Assembly (NCBI GenBank): GCA_963579235.1
Contig: CAUZFM010000069.1
Span: forward strand, 1 to 14,176
Source: UBA1149 sp963579235
Lineage (GTDB): Bacteria > Desulfobacterota > Binatia > UBA1149
Reading direction: 5' to 3'
Length of the DNA: 14,176 nt
The notes under the pieces were generated by a model, which had not been told where the DNA came from, made no database searches, and saw nothing but the letters and a program-made list of their open reading frames with translations. Position numbers and translations under genes: made by a program. This document shows positions 7,946 to 14,135 of this stretch, piece by piece (the first letter of the stretch is position 1; every line of letters begins with the position of its first letter).

Positions 7946-8779
7946 ATGCGAAAGGTTTTTTCTGTTACATCGTTAGCGTTGTCATTGCTGCTCGTTGTTG
8001 CTGGTTCGGGCTGCAAGGAGGAGGTGCCCGCTCCCGCCGCGGTTGAAGAAAGCGCGGCGCTGGAAGAGCCGGCCACCGAGCCGGCTGCCGTTGCTAAGGC
8101 TACCGAGCCTGCAAGGCGGGACATCGTTAATACGGGGAAGAAGCGTTACTCGCAGTTTGGCGAGGAACTCTGCATTCGGGACTTCTTCCAGGACCGCCGC
8201 GACGGTTTCTTTCTGGACGTGGGCTGCGCTTTTCCGCAGCGCAACAGCACAACCTTTTATTTAGACAAGCACCTGGGGTGGACGGGTATCGGCGTTGACG
8301 CTGTTTCCACTTACGCCAAGCACTGGGCCAAGGATCGTCCCGATAGTAAGTTCCTGAATTTTCTAATTTCGGATCACTCGGACACTGAGGATACTTTTTA
8401 TCGGGCCAAGTGGCCGGAGGTTTCGTCGGCAAAAAAAGAAATGGTCGAAACGCCTGCGGGATTGGATCAACCCTACGATTACACCGAGATCAAGGTTCGT
8501 ACCATAACGATCGACAAGCTGCTCGAAGACAACGGGGTTGAGAAATTGGACTTCATGTCCATGGATATAGAGGGCTTTCAGATGACAGCTTTGGCTGCGT
8601 TCGACATCCAGAAGTACCAGCCCGAACTGGTCTGCATAGAGGCCTACAGGCCCGACCGTCCCAAGATAAACGCCTGGTTCGAAGAGCGTGGCTACAAGCG
8701 CATTGATCGCTACCTCAAGCATGACCACATCAACTGGTACTACACGCCCGCTGACAACCCGGCCCTCCTGATTGAATAA
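7946..8779 (+). CDS. FkbM-type methyltransferase-fold protein with lipoprotein signal
   Basis: The 277-residue protein starts MRKVFSVTSLALSLLLVVAG followed by SGC (Cys23). This is a positively charged, hydrophobic export signal ending in a slightly non-canonical lipobox with Gly at -3. An Ala/Pro/Glu-rich linker (about 24-57) follows, as in surface lipoproteins. The rest matches the FkbM methyltransferase fold: YSQFGEEL (about 68-75), FLDVGCAFP (SAM-binding motif I, 89-97), GIGVDAV (114-120), and the family DxxG-type segment FMSMDIEGFQ (203-212). FkbM proteins normally O-methylate sugars or other hydroxyl groups in the cytoplasm using SAM. Here both signal and ribosome site indicate export, which conflicts with SAM availability. 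The protein may bind another ligand, may have lost methyl transfer, or the signal may act only as a cytoplasm-facing anchor. The region is lower in GC than its neighbours (22/60 for 8341-8400 and 28/60 for 8521-8580 by hand count). Confidence 0.85.
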   Translation: MRKVFSVTSLALSLLLVVAGSGCKEEVPAPAAVEESAALEEPATEPAAVAKATEPARRDIVNTGKKRYSQFGEELCIRDFFQDRRDGFFLDVGCAFPQRNSTTFYLDKHLGWTGIGVDAVSTYAKHWAKDRPDSKFLNFLISDHSDTEDTFYRAKWPEVSSAKKEMVETPAGLDQPYDYTEIKVRTITIDKLLEDNGVEKLDFMSMDIEGFQMTALAAFDIQKYQPELVCIEAYRPDRPKINAWFEERGYKRIDRYLKHDHINWYYTPADNPALLIE

Positions 8780-8785
8780 TGGGTC

Positions 8786-8811
8786 GTGGGGCCCTGCCTT
8801 GCGGGCCCTGC
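8786..8811 (+). terminator. GC-rich hairpin just after the lipoprotein FkbM gene, possible terminator
   Basis: GGGCCC at 8789-8794 pairs with GGGCCC at 8803-8808 around an 8-base loop. Two G-T pairs and one G-C pair extend the stem outward to 8786/8811. It begins seven bases after the stop codon. No T-run follows, so this is at best an unusual or weak intrinsic terminator. The same bases also form a direct repeat of GGGCCCTGCC. Confidence 0.35.
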
Positions 8812-8865
8812 CGTAGTTGCCGGCCAAGCGGGCGTCGGTTTCGCTGTTACTCGATATAGATGTAA

Positions 8866-8897
8866 AACTGCGTTGAGTTTCTGGTTCGAACGCAGTT
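8866..8897. repeat. Perfect 9-bp inverted repeat upstream of the second FkbM gene
   Basis: AACTGCGTT (8866-8874) is exactly inverted as AACGCAGTT (8889-8897), with a 14-base spacer. It lies 43 bases before the GTG start and next to an AT-rich patch (8851-8867) that could contain a promoter. It could be an operator for a dimeric regulator or an mRNA stem-loop in the leader. There is no T-run after it, so a terminator is less likely. Confidence 0.5.
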
Positions 8898-8925
8898 CAG
8901 TGGAGCGAGCTGCTTCCGGGCACCC

Positions 8926-8933
8926 GAGGAGAA
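8926..8933 (+). promoter_or_regulatory. Ribosome binding site for the GTG start at 8941
   Basis: GAGGAGAA ends 7 bases before GTG 8941. This strong site supports the GTG start and therefore the inclusion of the N-terminal membrane segment in the protein. Confidence 0.75.
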
Positions 8934-8940
8934 GCGCAAC

Positions 8941-10227
8941 GTGAGCTCGACGACCATACGCCGCCGGATATCCGGCGGAATTTTTGCGCTTCTCTTGCTT
9001 CTCGTCGGAGCGGCGTTCATGGCACGGAGCCCATGGCTGGCAGGCAACCGGACGCTGCTTGAACTCGAGCATAGCACCCGACTGGAGTTTGCACGCCACG
9101 GGAAAGCAGCCGATCTGGAAGTTCCAAACATCCCGGGGCTGAAGATGTTTCTACACCCGAACGATTCGGTGATTACCTACCGAATACTCGCGGAGAAGGT
9201 ATGGGAACCCAACGAGACCCACTGGGTGTCTCGTTTTGTCAGGCCGGGCGACGTCTTCGTCGATATCGGAGCGAACGTTGGATACTTCACCCTGGTCGCG
9301 TCCCGACTCGTTGGCGATACGGGACATGTCTACGCTTTCGAACCGGATCCTATCGCGTTCTCGATTCTTGAACGCAACGTTGCCCTGAACGGCATCACGA
9401 ACGTCACTCTCGAACAGAAAGCCGTATCGAACGAGAAGGGAAGCATCCAGCTCTTCCTGTCCGAGAAAAACAAAGGCGATCATCAAATCTACGAAGGTAA
9501 TGAAGAACGCCGAGCGATCGATGTCGAAGCGGTAAAACTGGACGATTATTTCGCGGACTACGACGGTGCCGTGAATTTTGTGAAGATAGACACACAGGGT
9601 GCTGAAGGCGTCATCGTCGAGGGCATGCAGGAAGTCATAGCGCAAAACGACGACGTCGTGATGGCGGTCGAGTTTTGGCCACATGGATTGAGCGGACTCG
9701 GCACCGATACGAGTGAATTTCTCGATCTGCTGCGATCCCATGATTTCTTGTTCTACGATCTGGGGCTAGGCGTTGGCGGTGTTCGACCGCTACGCGAGGT
9801 TTATACCAAAGGGCTTTTGCAAAGGTTCGAAGGGAGGAATGAGAAGAACTTTACCAACCTGCTCGTCCTTCGAGGTTATGAGGAAGGACAAAAGCTGGTA
9901 TGGAAATCGTTGCGCGCTAACCGCCTGGTCAAAAAGGACACGCCGGCTCTTCTCGAAGCGCAAGCGAAATGGGAGCGTGAGCAGCGTGCAACGATCGAAC
10001 GCGATGGACCAGCCGCAACGTCGTTGGGTGGTGGCATGGCCCATCTGATTTCGAAACGGCCGGACCAGCGTAGCGCTGAGGAAGTCCAGGCCATAAAGAA
10101 CTACTTTCGTGCGACGACGCCGTTACTTATTGCCGAACGTGAAGAGGCTGCGCGGGCGAAAGCCGCGCTCGAGAACTTCAAAGAAGGGCTGATCAAGAAT
10201 CGCATGCGTAAGAATGCGATGCGCTAA
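8941..10227 (+). CDS. Membrane-anchored FkbM-family methyltransferase with novel C-terminal extension
   Basis: This 428-residue protein has a GTG start set by the ribosome site just upstream. The N-terminus (RRR followed by a hydrophobic stretch at about 11-27) is a signal anchor or cleavable signal, predicting that the catalytic part lies outside the cytoplasm. The FkbM domain covers about 65-310: FVDIGANVGYFT (motif I, 106-117), YAFEPDP (131-137), ALNGITNV (148-155), and FVKIDTQGAEG (213-223), all well preserved. Residues about 315-428 form a charged, helical extension that the usual FkbM protein lacks; its segment RSAEEVQAIKNYFRATTPLL reminds me of a stretch in planctomycete DUF1549/DUF1553 proteins, a weak resemblance from memory. 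Base composition is low for the window (31/60 and 29/60 GC for 9421-9480 and 9541-9600). Codon use also differs, with more A/T-ending codons, suggesting separate acquisition. It is only distantly related to the preceding FkbM protein. Confidence 0.88.
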   Translation: MSSTTIRRRISGGIFALLLLLVGAAFMARSPWLAGNRTLLELEHSTRLEFARHGKAADLEVPNIPGLKMFLHPNDSVITYRILAEKVWEPNETHWVSRFVRPGDVFVDIGANVGYFTLVASRLVGDTGHVYAFEPDPIAFSILERNVALNGITNVTLEQKAVSNEKGSIQLFLSEKNKGDHQIYEGNEERRAIDVEAVKLDDYFADYDGAVNFVKIDTQGAEGVIVEGMQEVIAQNDDVVMAVEFWPHGLSGLGTDTSEFLDLLRSHDFLFYDLGLGVGGVRPLREVYTKGLLQRFEGRNEKNFTNLLVLRGYEEGQKLVWKSLRANRLVKKDTPALLEAQAKWEREQRATIERDGPAATSLGGGMAHLISKRPDQRSAEEVQAIKNYFRATTPLLIAEREEAARAKAALENFKEGLIKNRMRKNAMR

Positions 10228-11267
10228 CCGCTGCGGGCAACCCGTCGGCGCAACTTCTCCACCGGCAGCTCGACTACCCGCCGCAACAGCAACGACACCA
10301 TGAGTACCACCGGCACCGCCAGCACAAACAGCGCGGGGCGTTCGCCGAGTCCGAGGTCACTCTCGGTAAACGTGGCCAGTGCGGCGGCCACCACGATGCT
10401 TACGGGCATGTGCAGCAGGAAAAGCGGGTAGGACAAGTCTCCAAGCTGTCTGTCCAGCCTGGTCATGATGCTGGTAGCTTTGGGACGCGCGACCCCGGCC
10501 AGCGCCAGGATCACGGCCGAGCTCGCGGCGGCGTGAAGCAGCAGGGGAGTCGAATAGAGATCGGGCCAGGTCCACGCGGTGCCCGCGTTAACCAGGGCCA
10601 CCACCACCGCTAGCGGCAGCAGCCAGTTGGGCAGCTGGCTATGTGCAGCTCGAGGTTCTGTCGGAGATGGCGAGAACAGCTGCCCCACGAAGTACACCGT
10701 CGCGCCCAGCGCAAACGGTAGCGCGCAGGCCGCCGGTGACGTGACGCGTAGATGGGCAGCGACCCCAGTTGTGTTTGCCCAGGCGGCCCAGGTGACGGCC
10801 GCCACGAGCCACAACAACACGGTGACTCGCGAGCGCGACAGCAGCAGCGCCATGAGCACGTAGTAGTAGAGCTCGATGCTCAGCGACCAGGAAGCCGGCA
10901 GTATGGGCGCCGGCAGCATGCGCGAGTTGAGGTCGAGCAGCGCCACGTTGCGTATCCAGTCACCGGCCACGTATGGCAACCCGGTGTGGGTGAGCACGGC
11001 AGTCCAGTCGGGTCTGAGCGCCAGTAGCCCTGTCATGGCCGCCAACGCCACCAGGTAGGGTGGGTAGATGCGCAGCGCGCGGTTGGCCGCGTAGCGCAGC
11101 AGGCCGTCGCTACCGAAGCCGTAGCGCTGGTTGAGCACCAGCGTCATCAGGTAGCCGCTCAGGCAGAAGAACGACCAGACGGCGTAGTGGCCCAGCCAGT
11201 TCAGCTGGCCGGCCATAAAGGGCACGAGGTGGCTGAACATAACGGCCAACGCGAGCGACATGCGCAT
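10224..11267 (-). CDS. Membrane acyltransferase, acyltransferase-3 (OafA-like) family
   Basis: This is an integral membrane protein of 347 residues if the ATG at 11267 is used. GTG codons at 11279 and 11294 are equally possible, and none has a clear ribosome site; the frame is open to GTG 11354. Family marks are the FSH motif in the first helix (the likely catalytic His), YAVWSFFCLSGYLMTL, NRALRIYPPY (Arg-rich cytoplasmic loop), SWSLSIELYYY with its conserved Glu, and GDLSYPLFLLHMPV near the C-terminus. About ten membrane helices are visible, and the protein ends in a basic tail (VEKLRRRVARSG). Such enzymes move acyl groups, usually acetyl from cytoplasmic acyl-CoA, onto sugars of surface polysaccharides, O-antigen or lipids. 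No fused SGNH domain is present. The stop codon shares CTAA with the stop of the convergent FkbM gene, so the 3' ends overlap. The context fits glycan O-acylation; the substrate is unknown. Confidence 0.88.
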   Translation of the reverse strand: MRMSLALAVMFSHLVPFMAGQLNWLGHYAVWSFFCLSGYLMTLVLNQRYGFGSDGLLRYAANRALRIYPPYLVALAAMTGLLALRPDWTAVLTHTGLPYVAGDWIRNVALLDLNSRMLPAPILPASWSLSIELYYYVLMALLLSRSRVTVLLWLVAAVTWAAWANTTGVAAHLRVTSPAACALPFALGATVYFVGQLFSPSPTEPRAAHSQLPNWLLPLAVVVALVNAGTAWTWPDLYSTPLLLHAAASSAVILALAGVARPKATSIMTRLDRQLGDLSYPLFLLHMPVSIVVAAALATFTESDLGLGERPALFVLAVPVVLMVSLLLRRVVELPVEKLRRRVARSG

Positions 11268-11299
11268 AAAGCCGAACACGCGCCATCTTAGCACGCGCC

Positions 11300-11325
11300 G
11301 GGTGGGGTGGTGGCGCAGGGGTGGG
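11300..11325 (+). other. G-run cluster with G-quadruplex potential
   Basis: Four runs of at least three G (11300-11302, 11304-11307, 11318-11321, 11323-11325) with loops of 1, 10 and 1 bases lie in the gap between the divergent acyltransferase and reductase genes. The pattern fits a G-quadruplex on the plus strand. Inside it, GCGCC (11295-11299) and GGCGC (11312-11316) could instead pair as a hairpin. Function is unproven, and high GC makes chance occurrence possible. Confidence 0.35.
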
Positions 11326-11380
11326 TGCTGGAAAACCCGGCCACCATGTGGCACTGGCAGGGGGCGGTGGGCGAAACAGT

Positions 11381-11385
11381 GAAGG
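11381..11385 (+). promoter_or_regulatory. Ribosome binding site supporting a TTG start at 11393
   Basis: GAAGG ends 7 bases before TTG 11393. The protein from that TTG begins MKILVTGASGLVG, the usual beginning of this reductase family. The upstream GTG at 11321 would add 24 Gly-rich residues not seen in such proteins. Confidence 0.7.
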
Positions 11386-11392
11386 TGCGGCG

Positions 11393-12259
11393 TTGAAAAT
11401 CCTGGTCACCGGGGCTTCCGGCCTGGTGGGCTCGCGCCTGCTGCGCGTGTTTGCCGACCACGAGGTGACAGGGACCCGCAACTCGCGGGCGGCCGAGGGG
11501 CTGTTGCCGCTGGATCTGGCCGACACTGCGGCCATTGACGCGCTGGTGGATGACCTGCAACCCGATCTTGTTCTGCACCCGGCTGCCATGCCCGCCGTTG
11601 ATGGCTGTGAGCTTGAGCCCGAGCTGTCGCTGGCCATAAACGTGGAGGGCACGCGCGCCGTGGCGCGCGCGGCTGCGCGCGTGGGCGCGCGCATGGTCTA
11701 CTTTTCGTCGGATTACGTTTTTGACGGCAGTGCGGGCCCCTACGAGATCGATGCCGAGCCGGCGCCCATCAACGAGTACGGGCGGCACAAGCTGGCGGCC
11801 GAGCAAGCCGTGAGCGAGCTCGTTGACGATCACGTCATCGTGCGCATCTGTGGTGTCTATGGTCACGACCCGCGCGGGGTAAATTTCATCATGCAGTTAC
11901 TCGCACGTGCCTCTTCGGGAGAGACCATGAAAGCGCCGCGCGACCAGTGGGGCACTCCTACCTGCGCTGATAACCTCGCGGCCGCCGTGCGCGAGTTGGC
12001 GCTGTCGGATTACCGGGGCGTGGCTCACCCGGTGGGGCCTGACTGCCTGCCGCGCGATGAGTTTGCCCGTCGCGCGGCAGCTGCGCTGGGTTTGGACGCC
12101 GGTTTTATCCAGGCGGTAGATACGCCCGAGCTCGCGCAGCCCGCTCCCCGGCCGCTGCGTTGCGGGCTGGATAACCGGCGCACGCAGGAGCTGCTGTCGG
12201 TTCGGCTGCTGGGTATCGACGAGGGCCTGGCGGCGGTTGCTGCCGAGCTGGGGCGCTAG
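11393..12259 (+). CDS. RmlD-like NAD(P)-dependent sugar-nucleotide reductase (extended SDR)
   Basis: This is a 288-residue cytoplasmic enzyme, a normal length for RmlD (dTDP-4-dehydrorhamnose reductase) relatives. The TTG start places the Rossmann motif GASGLVG at residues 7-13. The family features follow in order: a short LPLDLAD segment (38-44), PDLVLHPAA (57-65), NVEGTRAVARAA (83-94), YFSSDYVFDG (103-112), the catalytic pair Tyr129-xxx-Lys133 (YGRHK), and DQWGTPTCADNLA (184-196), typical of RmlD. It probably reduces a 4-keto nucleotide sugar, for example in the last step of dTDP-rhamnose synthesis. No rmlA, rmlB or rmlC is present nearby, so another substrate or a distant pathway is possible. 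Divergent from the acyltransferase gene, and convergent with the third sulfatase-like gene (12 bases between stops). The stretch 11650-11693 is strongly alternating GC. Confidence 0.88.
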   Translation: MKILVTGASGLVGSRLLRVFADHEVTGTRNSRAAEGLLPLDLADTAAIDALVDDLQPDLVLHPAAMPAVDGCELEPELSLAINVEGTRAVARAAARVGARMVYFSSDYVFDGSAGPYEIDAEPAPINEYGRHKLAAEQAVSELVDDHVIVRICGVYGHDPRGVNFIMQLLARASSGETMKAPRDQWGTPTCADNLAAAVRELALSDYRGVAHPVGPDCLPRDEFARRAAAALGLDAGFIQAVDTPELAQPAPRPLRCGLDNRRTQELLSVRLLGIDEGLAAVAAELGR

Positions 12260-12271
12260 TTTCCCAGCACG

Positions 12272-14113
12272 TTACTCTCCAGGCTCCAGGTAGCCCAGGG
12301 CCTTGAGCTTACGTATCTTGTCTTCGCCCAATCCGTTTGCGTCCGATCTGGGCCGGCGATGCGCAGTCGCGCGCGACTGCAGCGACCGAGAGAGCTCGTT
12401 CTTGCGAGCGGCTGCCACGGCTGGCCACTGCTCGAGCAGGCGCTTGAGCTGCGGCCCCTGGTCGGCGAACTCGTACAGGTCCTTGGTCTGGCCGGGGTCG
12501 CTCGACAGGTCGAACAACCAGTAGCGCCGGCCGTCGTCTTTCTTTTCGCTCAGCAGGCGGTCGGGCCACAGGGTTACCGCCCGGGCCGGCGGTTGCCAAC
12601 TCTTGTCGACGCCCTTGTAGGTCATGGTGAAGGGCGAATCGGCCACCGAGTAAAGGGGTGTTGTCGGCAGCGCCTGGTCGTGGCGAAGGTGGGCGAGAAC
12701 CGAGCGACCCTGCAGCGGGTAGGGTTCCTCGATGTCGAGCAGCTCGAGCAGCGTGGGCACGAGGTCTACGAGGCCCACGGGGCCGGTTCTTCTCTGGCCG
12801 GCCGGAAGGCGGCCCGGCGCGCGCAGCATCAGCGGTACGCGCAGTGTCTCGTTGGCCAGGGTGCCACCGTGGTAGCGGCGGCCGTGTTCGCCGAACTCCT
12901 CACCGTGGTCGGACAGCACGATGAGTATAGTGTCGTCGGCGGGCAGCGCTCGGTCGATGGCCTTGAGCAGGCGAGCGACCTCGCTGTCGGTGTAAGCAAT
13001 CTCAGCGTCGTAGGCGTCCATGTCGCGTCGCGCCGGCGACGCGCCCTCGGGCGACGGGAACAGTGCCGCCCACCGGGGTGCGGGCGTGTAGGGGGAGTGC
13101 ACCTGGTAGGTGTGCAGGAAAACAAACATCGGCCGGTCGGCGTGTTCTTCGACCCAGGCTATGCCGCGGTCGAAGGTCTCACGCACGAAGCCCAGCGAGT
13201 TGGCGGCGATACGCTCGATTCCCTTTGCCTCGATACCGCCGTTCTCGGAATAGACCTCAAAGCCGCGGCGAAAGCCCAGCTCGGCCGCCACGAAGGCGTT
13301 TTCTGTAAAGGCCGCCGTGCGGTAGCCCTCGTCGGCCAGCAGCTCGGCCAGCATAGTCACGCCGCGGTGTATGCCCAGCAGGCCGGGCTGCACGGCGCTG
13401 TCCGGGTACAGGCCCGACATCATGGTGGCGTGGGAATCGAGCGTGGTGACCTCGGGGGCAAAGCAGTTTTCGACCACCAGGCCCTGCTCGTCGAACATGG
13501 CTTTCATGTTGGGCGAGGTGTCGCGCGTGTAGCCGTATACCGACAGGTGGTCGGCTCTCAGCGTGTCGAGCGAAACGAGCACGATGTTGGGCAGGCGCTT
13601 GCGTTCTGTTGCTCGCGAGGGGTTGAGCGCTTGCAGTATCGGGTCGCTGAACCACGCCGCGCCCGGCGGCGAATCCGACCGCGCGGGCACGGTGACAAAT
13701 TGCAGGGTAGTGGGGTGGTCGAGATCCAGTTCGACGCTGAACTCGTGCCAGCGCTCGCTGTCGGTGGAGGGAGAGAGGGTGGTTTCAAACAGCGTTTTGG
13801 TTTTACCGCTGCTAGCCGCGGATACCCTGAAGGTGACTGGCGGCGCCGAGCTGTTGGCGGGGACGCCACAGGCAAACTCGAGCTGGGAGCGACCGCGGGC
13901 TTCGAGTTCGAAGGTGGCGTGCACGGTGACCGTGGGTGGCAGCGGCCCGGTTTTACGACCCAGCAGGGGCCGGGTGTTGCTGTCGAACGCGCGGTAGAGC
14001 GGGGTGCTGTATGCCTGGCCCAGCTGGCTCAAGCGCAGCGCCGGCGGCCCCGGCCAGGGCTCCGGAGCGCAGGCGGCCACCAGCAGCACCGCTATACACA
14101 ACAATCTCGCCAT
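12272..14113 (-). CDS. Lipoprotein, sulfatase/alkaline-phosphatase superfamily (Thr-type), copy C
   Basis: This is a 613-residue protein starting MARLLCIAVLLVAAC, with lipobox L-V-A-A-C but only one basic residue before the hydrophobic core (Cys15). An AGGA ribosome site precedes the ATG. Residues about 60-160 form a beta-rich module (RWHEFSVELD at 121-130) before the catalytic domain, which starts NIVLVSLDTLRADHLSVYGY (metal ligand Asp183). The nucleophile segment is TTLDSHATMMSGLYP, with Thr224 in the Cys/Ser position, Asp instead of Pro, and His228 in the Arg position. FLHTYQVHSPYTP (332-344), LSDHGEEFGEHG (Asp402, His403) and RRYHGG (His415) complete the site. It ends near KLKALGYLE, matching the tails of A and B. 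Its architecture is closest to copy A, and the three are clearly paralogous but strongly diverged. The expected location is extracytoplasmic and lipid-anchored. It stands alone on the minus strand, and its upstream region runs into a palindromic repeat at the window edge. The substrate is unknown. Confidence 0.92.
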   Translation of the reverse strand: MARLLCIAVLLVAACAPEPWPGPPALRLSQLGQAYSTPLYRAFDSNTRPLLGRKTGPLPPTVTVHATFELEARGRSQLEFACGVPANSSAPPVTFRVSAASSGKTKTLFETTLSPSTDSERWHEFSVELDLDHPTTLQFVTVPARSDSPPGAAWFSDPILQALNPSRATERKRLPNIVLVSLDTLRADHLSVYGYTRDTSPNMKAMFDEQGLVVENCFAPEVTTLDSHATMMSGLYPDSAVQPGLLGIHRGVTMLAELLADEGYRTAAFTENAFVAAELGFRRGFEVYSENGGIEAKGIERIAANSLGFVRETFDRGIAWVEEHADRPMFVFLHTYQVHSPYTPAPRWAALFPSPEGASPARRDMDAYDAEIAYTDSEVARLLKAIDRALPADDTILIVLSDHGEEFGEHGRRYHGGTLANETLRVPLMLRAPGRLPAGQRRTGPVGLVDLVPTLLELLDIEEPYPLQGRSVLAHLRHDQALPTTPLYSVADSPFTMTYKGVDKSWQPPARAVTLWPDRLLSEKKDDGRRYWLFDLSSDPGQTKDLYEFADQGPQLKRLLEQWPAVAAARKNELSRSLQSRATAHRRPRSDANGLGEDKIRKLKALGYLEPGE

Positions 14114-14120
14114 CCGCAGA

Positions 14121-14124
14121 TCCT
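14121..14124 (-). promoter_or_regulatory. Ribosome binding site of sulfatase-like gene C
   Basis: AGGA on the minus strand lies 7 bases before ATG 14113. It confirms the start at the short lipoprotein signal. Confidence 0.6.
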
Positions 14125-14135
14125 ACCACAAGAAG

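Noticed and set aside
8883..8890. GGTTCGAA resembling a tRNA T-loop
   Set aside because: The flanking bases do not pair as a T-arm and no acceptor, D or anticodon arms are found upstream.
2296..14113. Calling the three lipoproteins classical formylglycine sulfatases
   Set aside because: None has the C/S-x-P-S-R motif; Thr and His replace the key Cys/Ser and Arg in all three.
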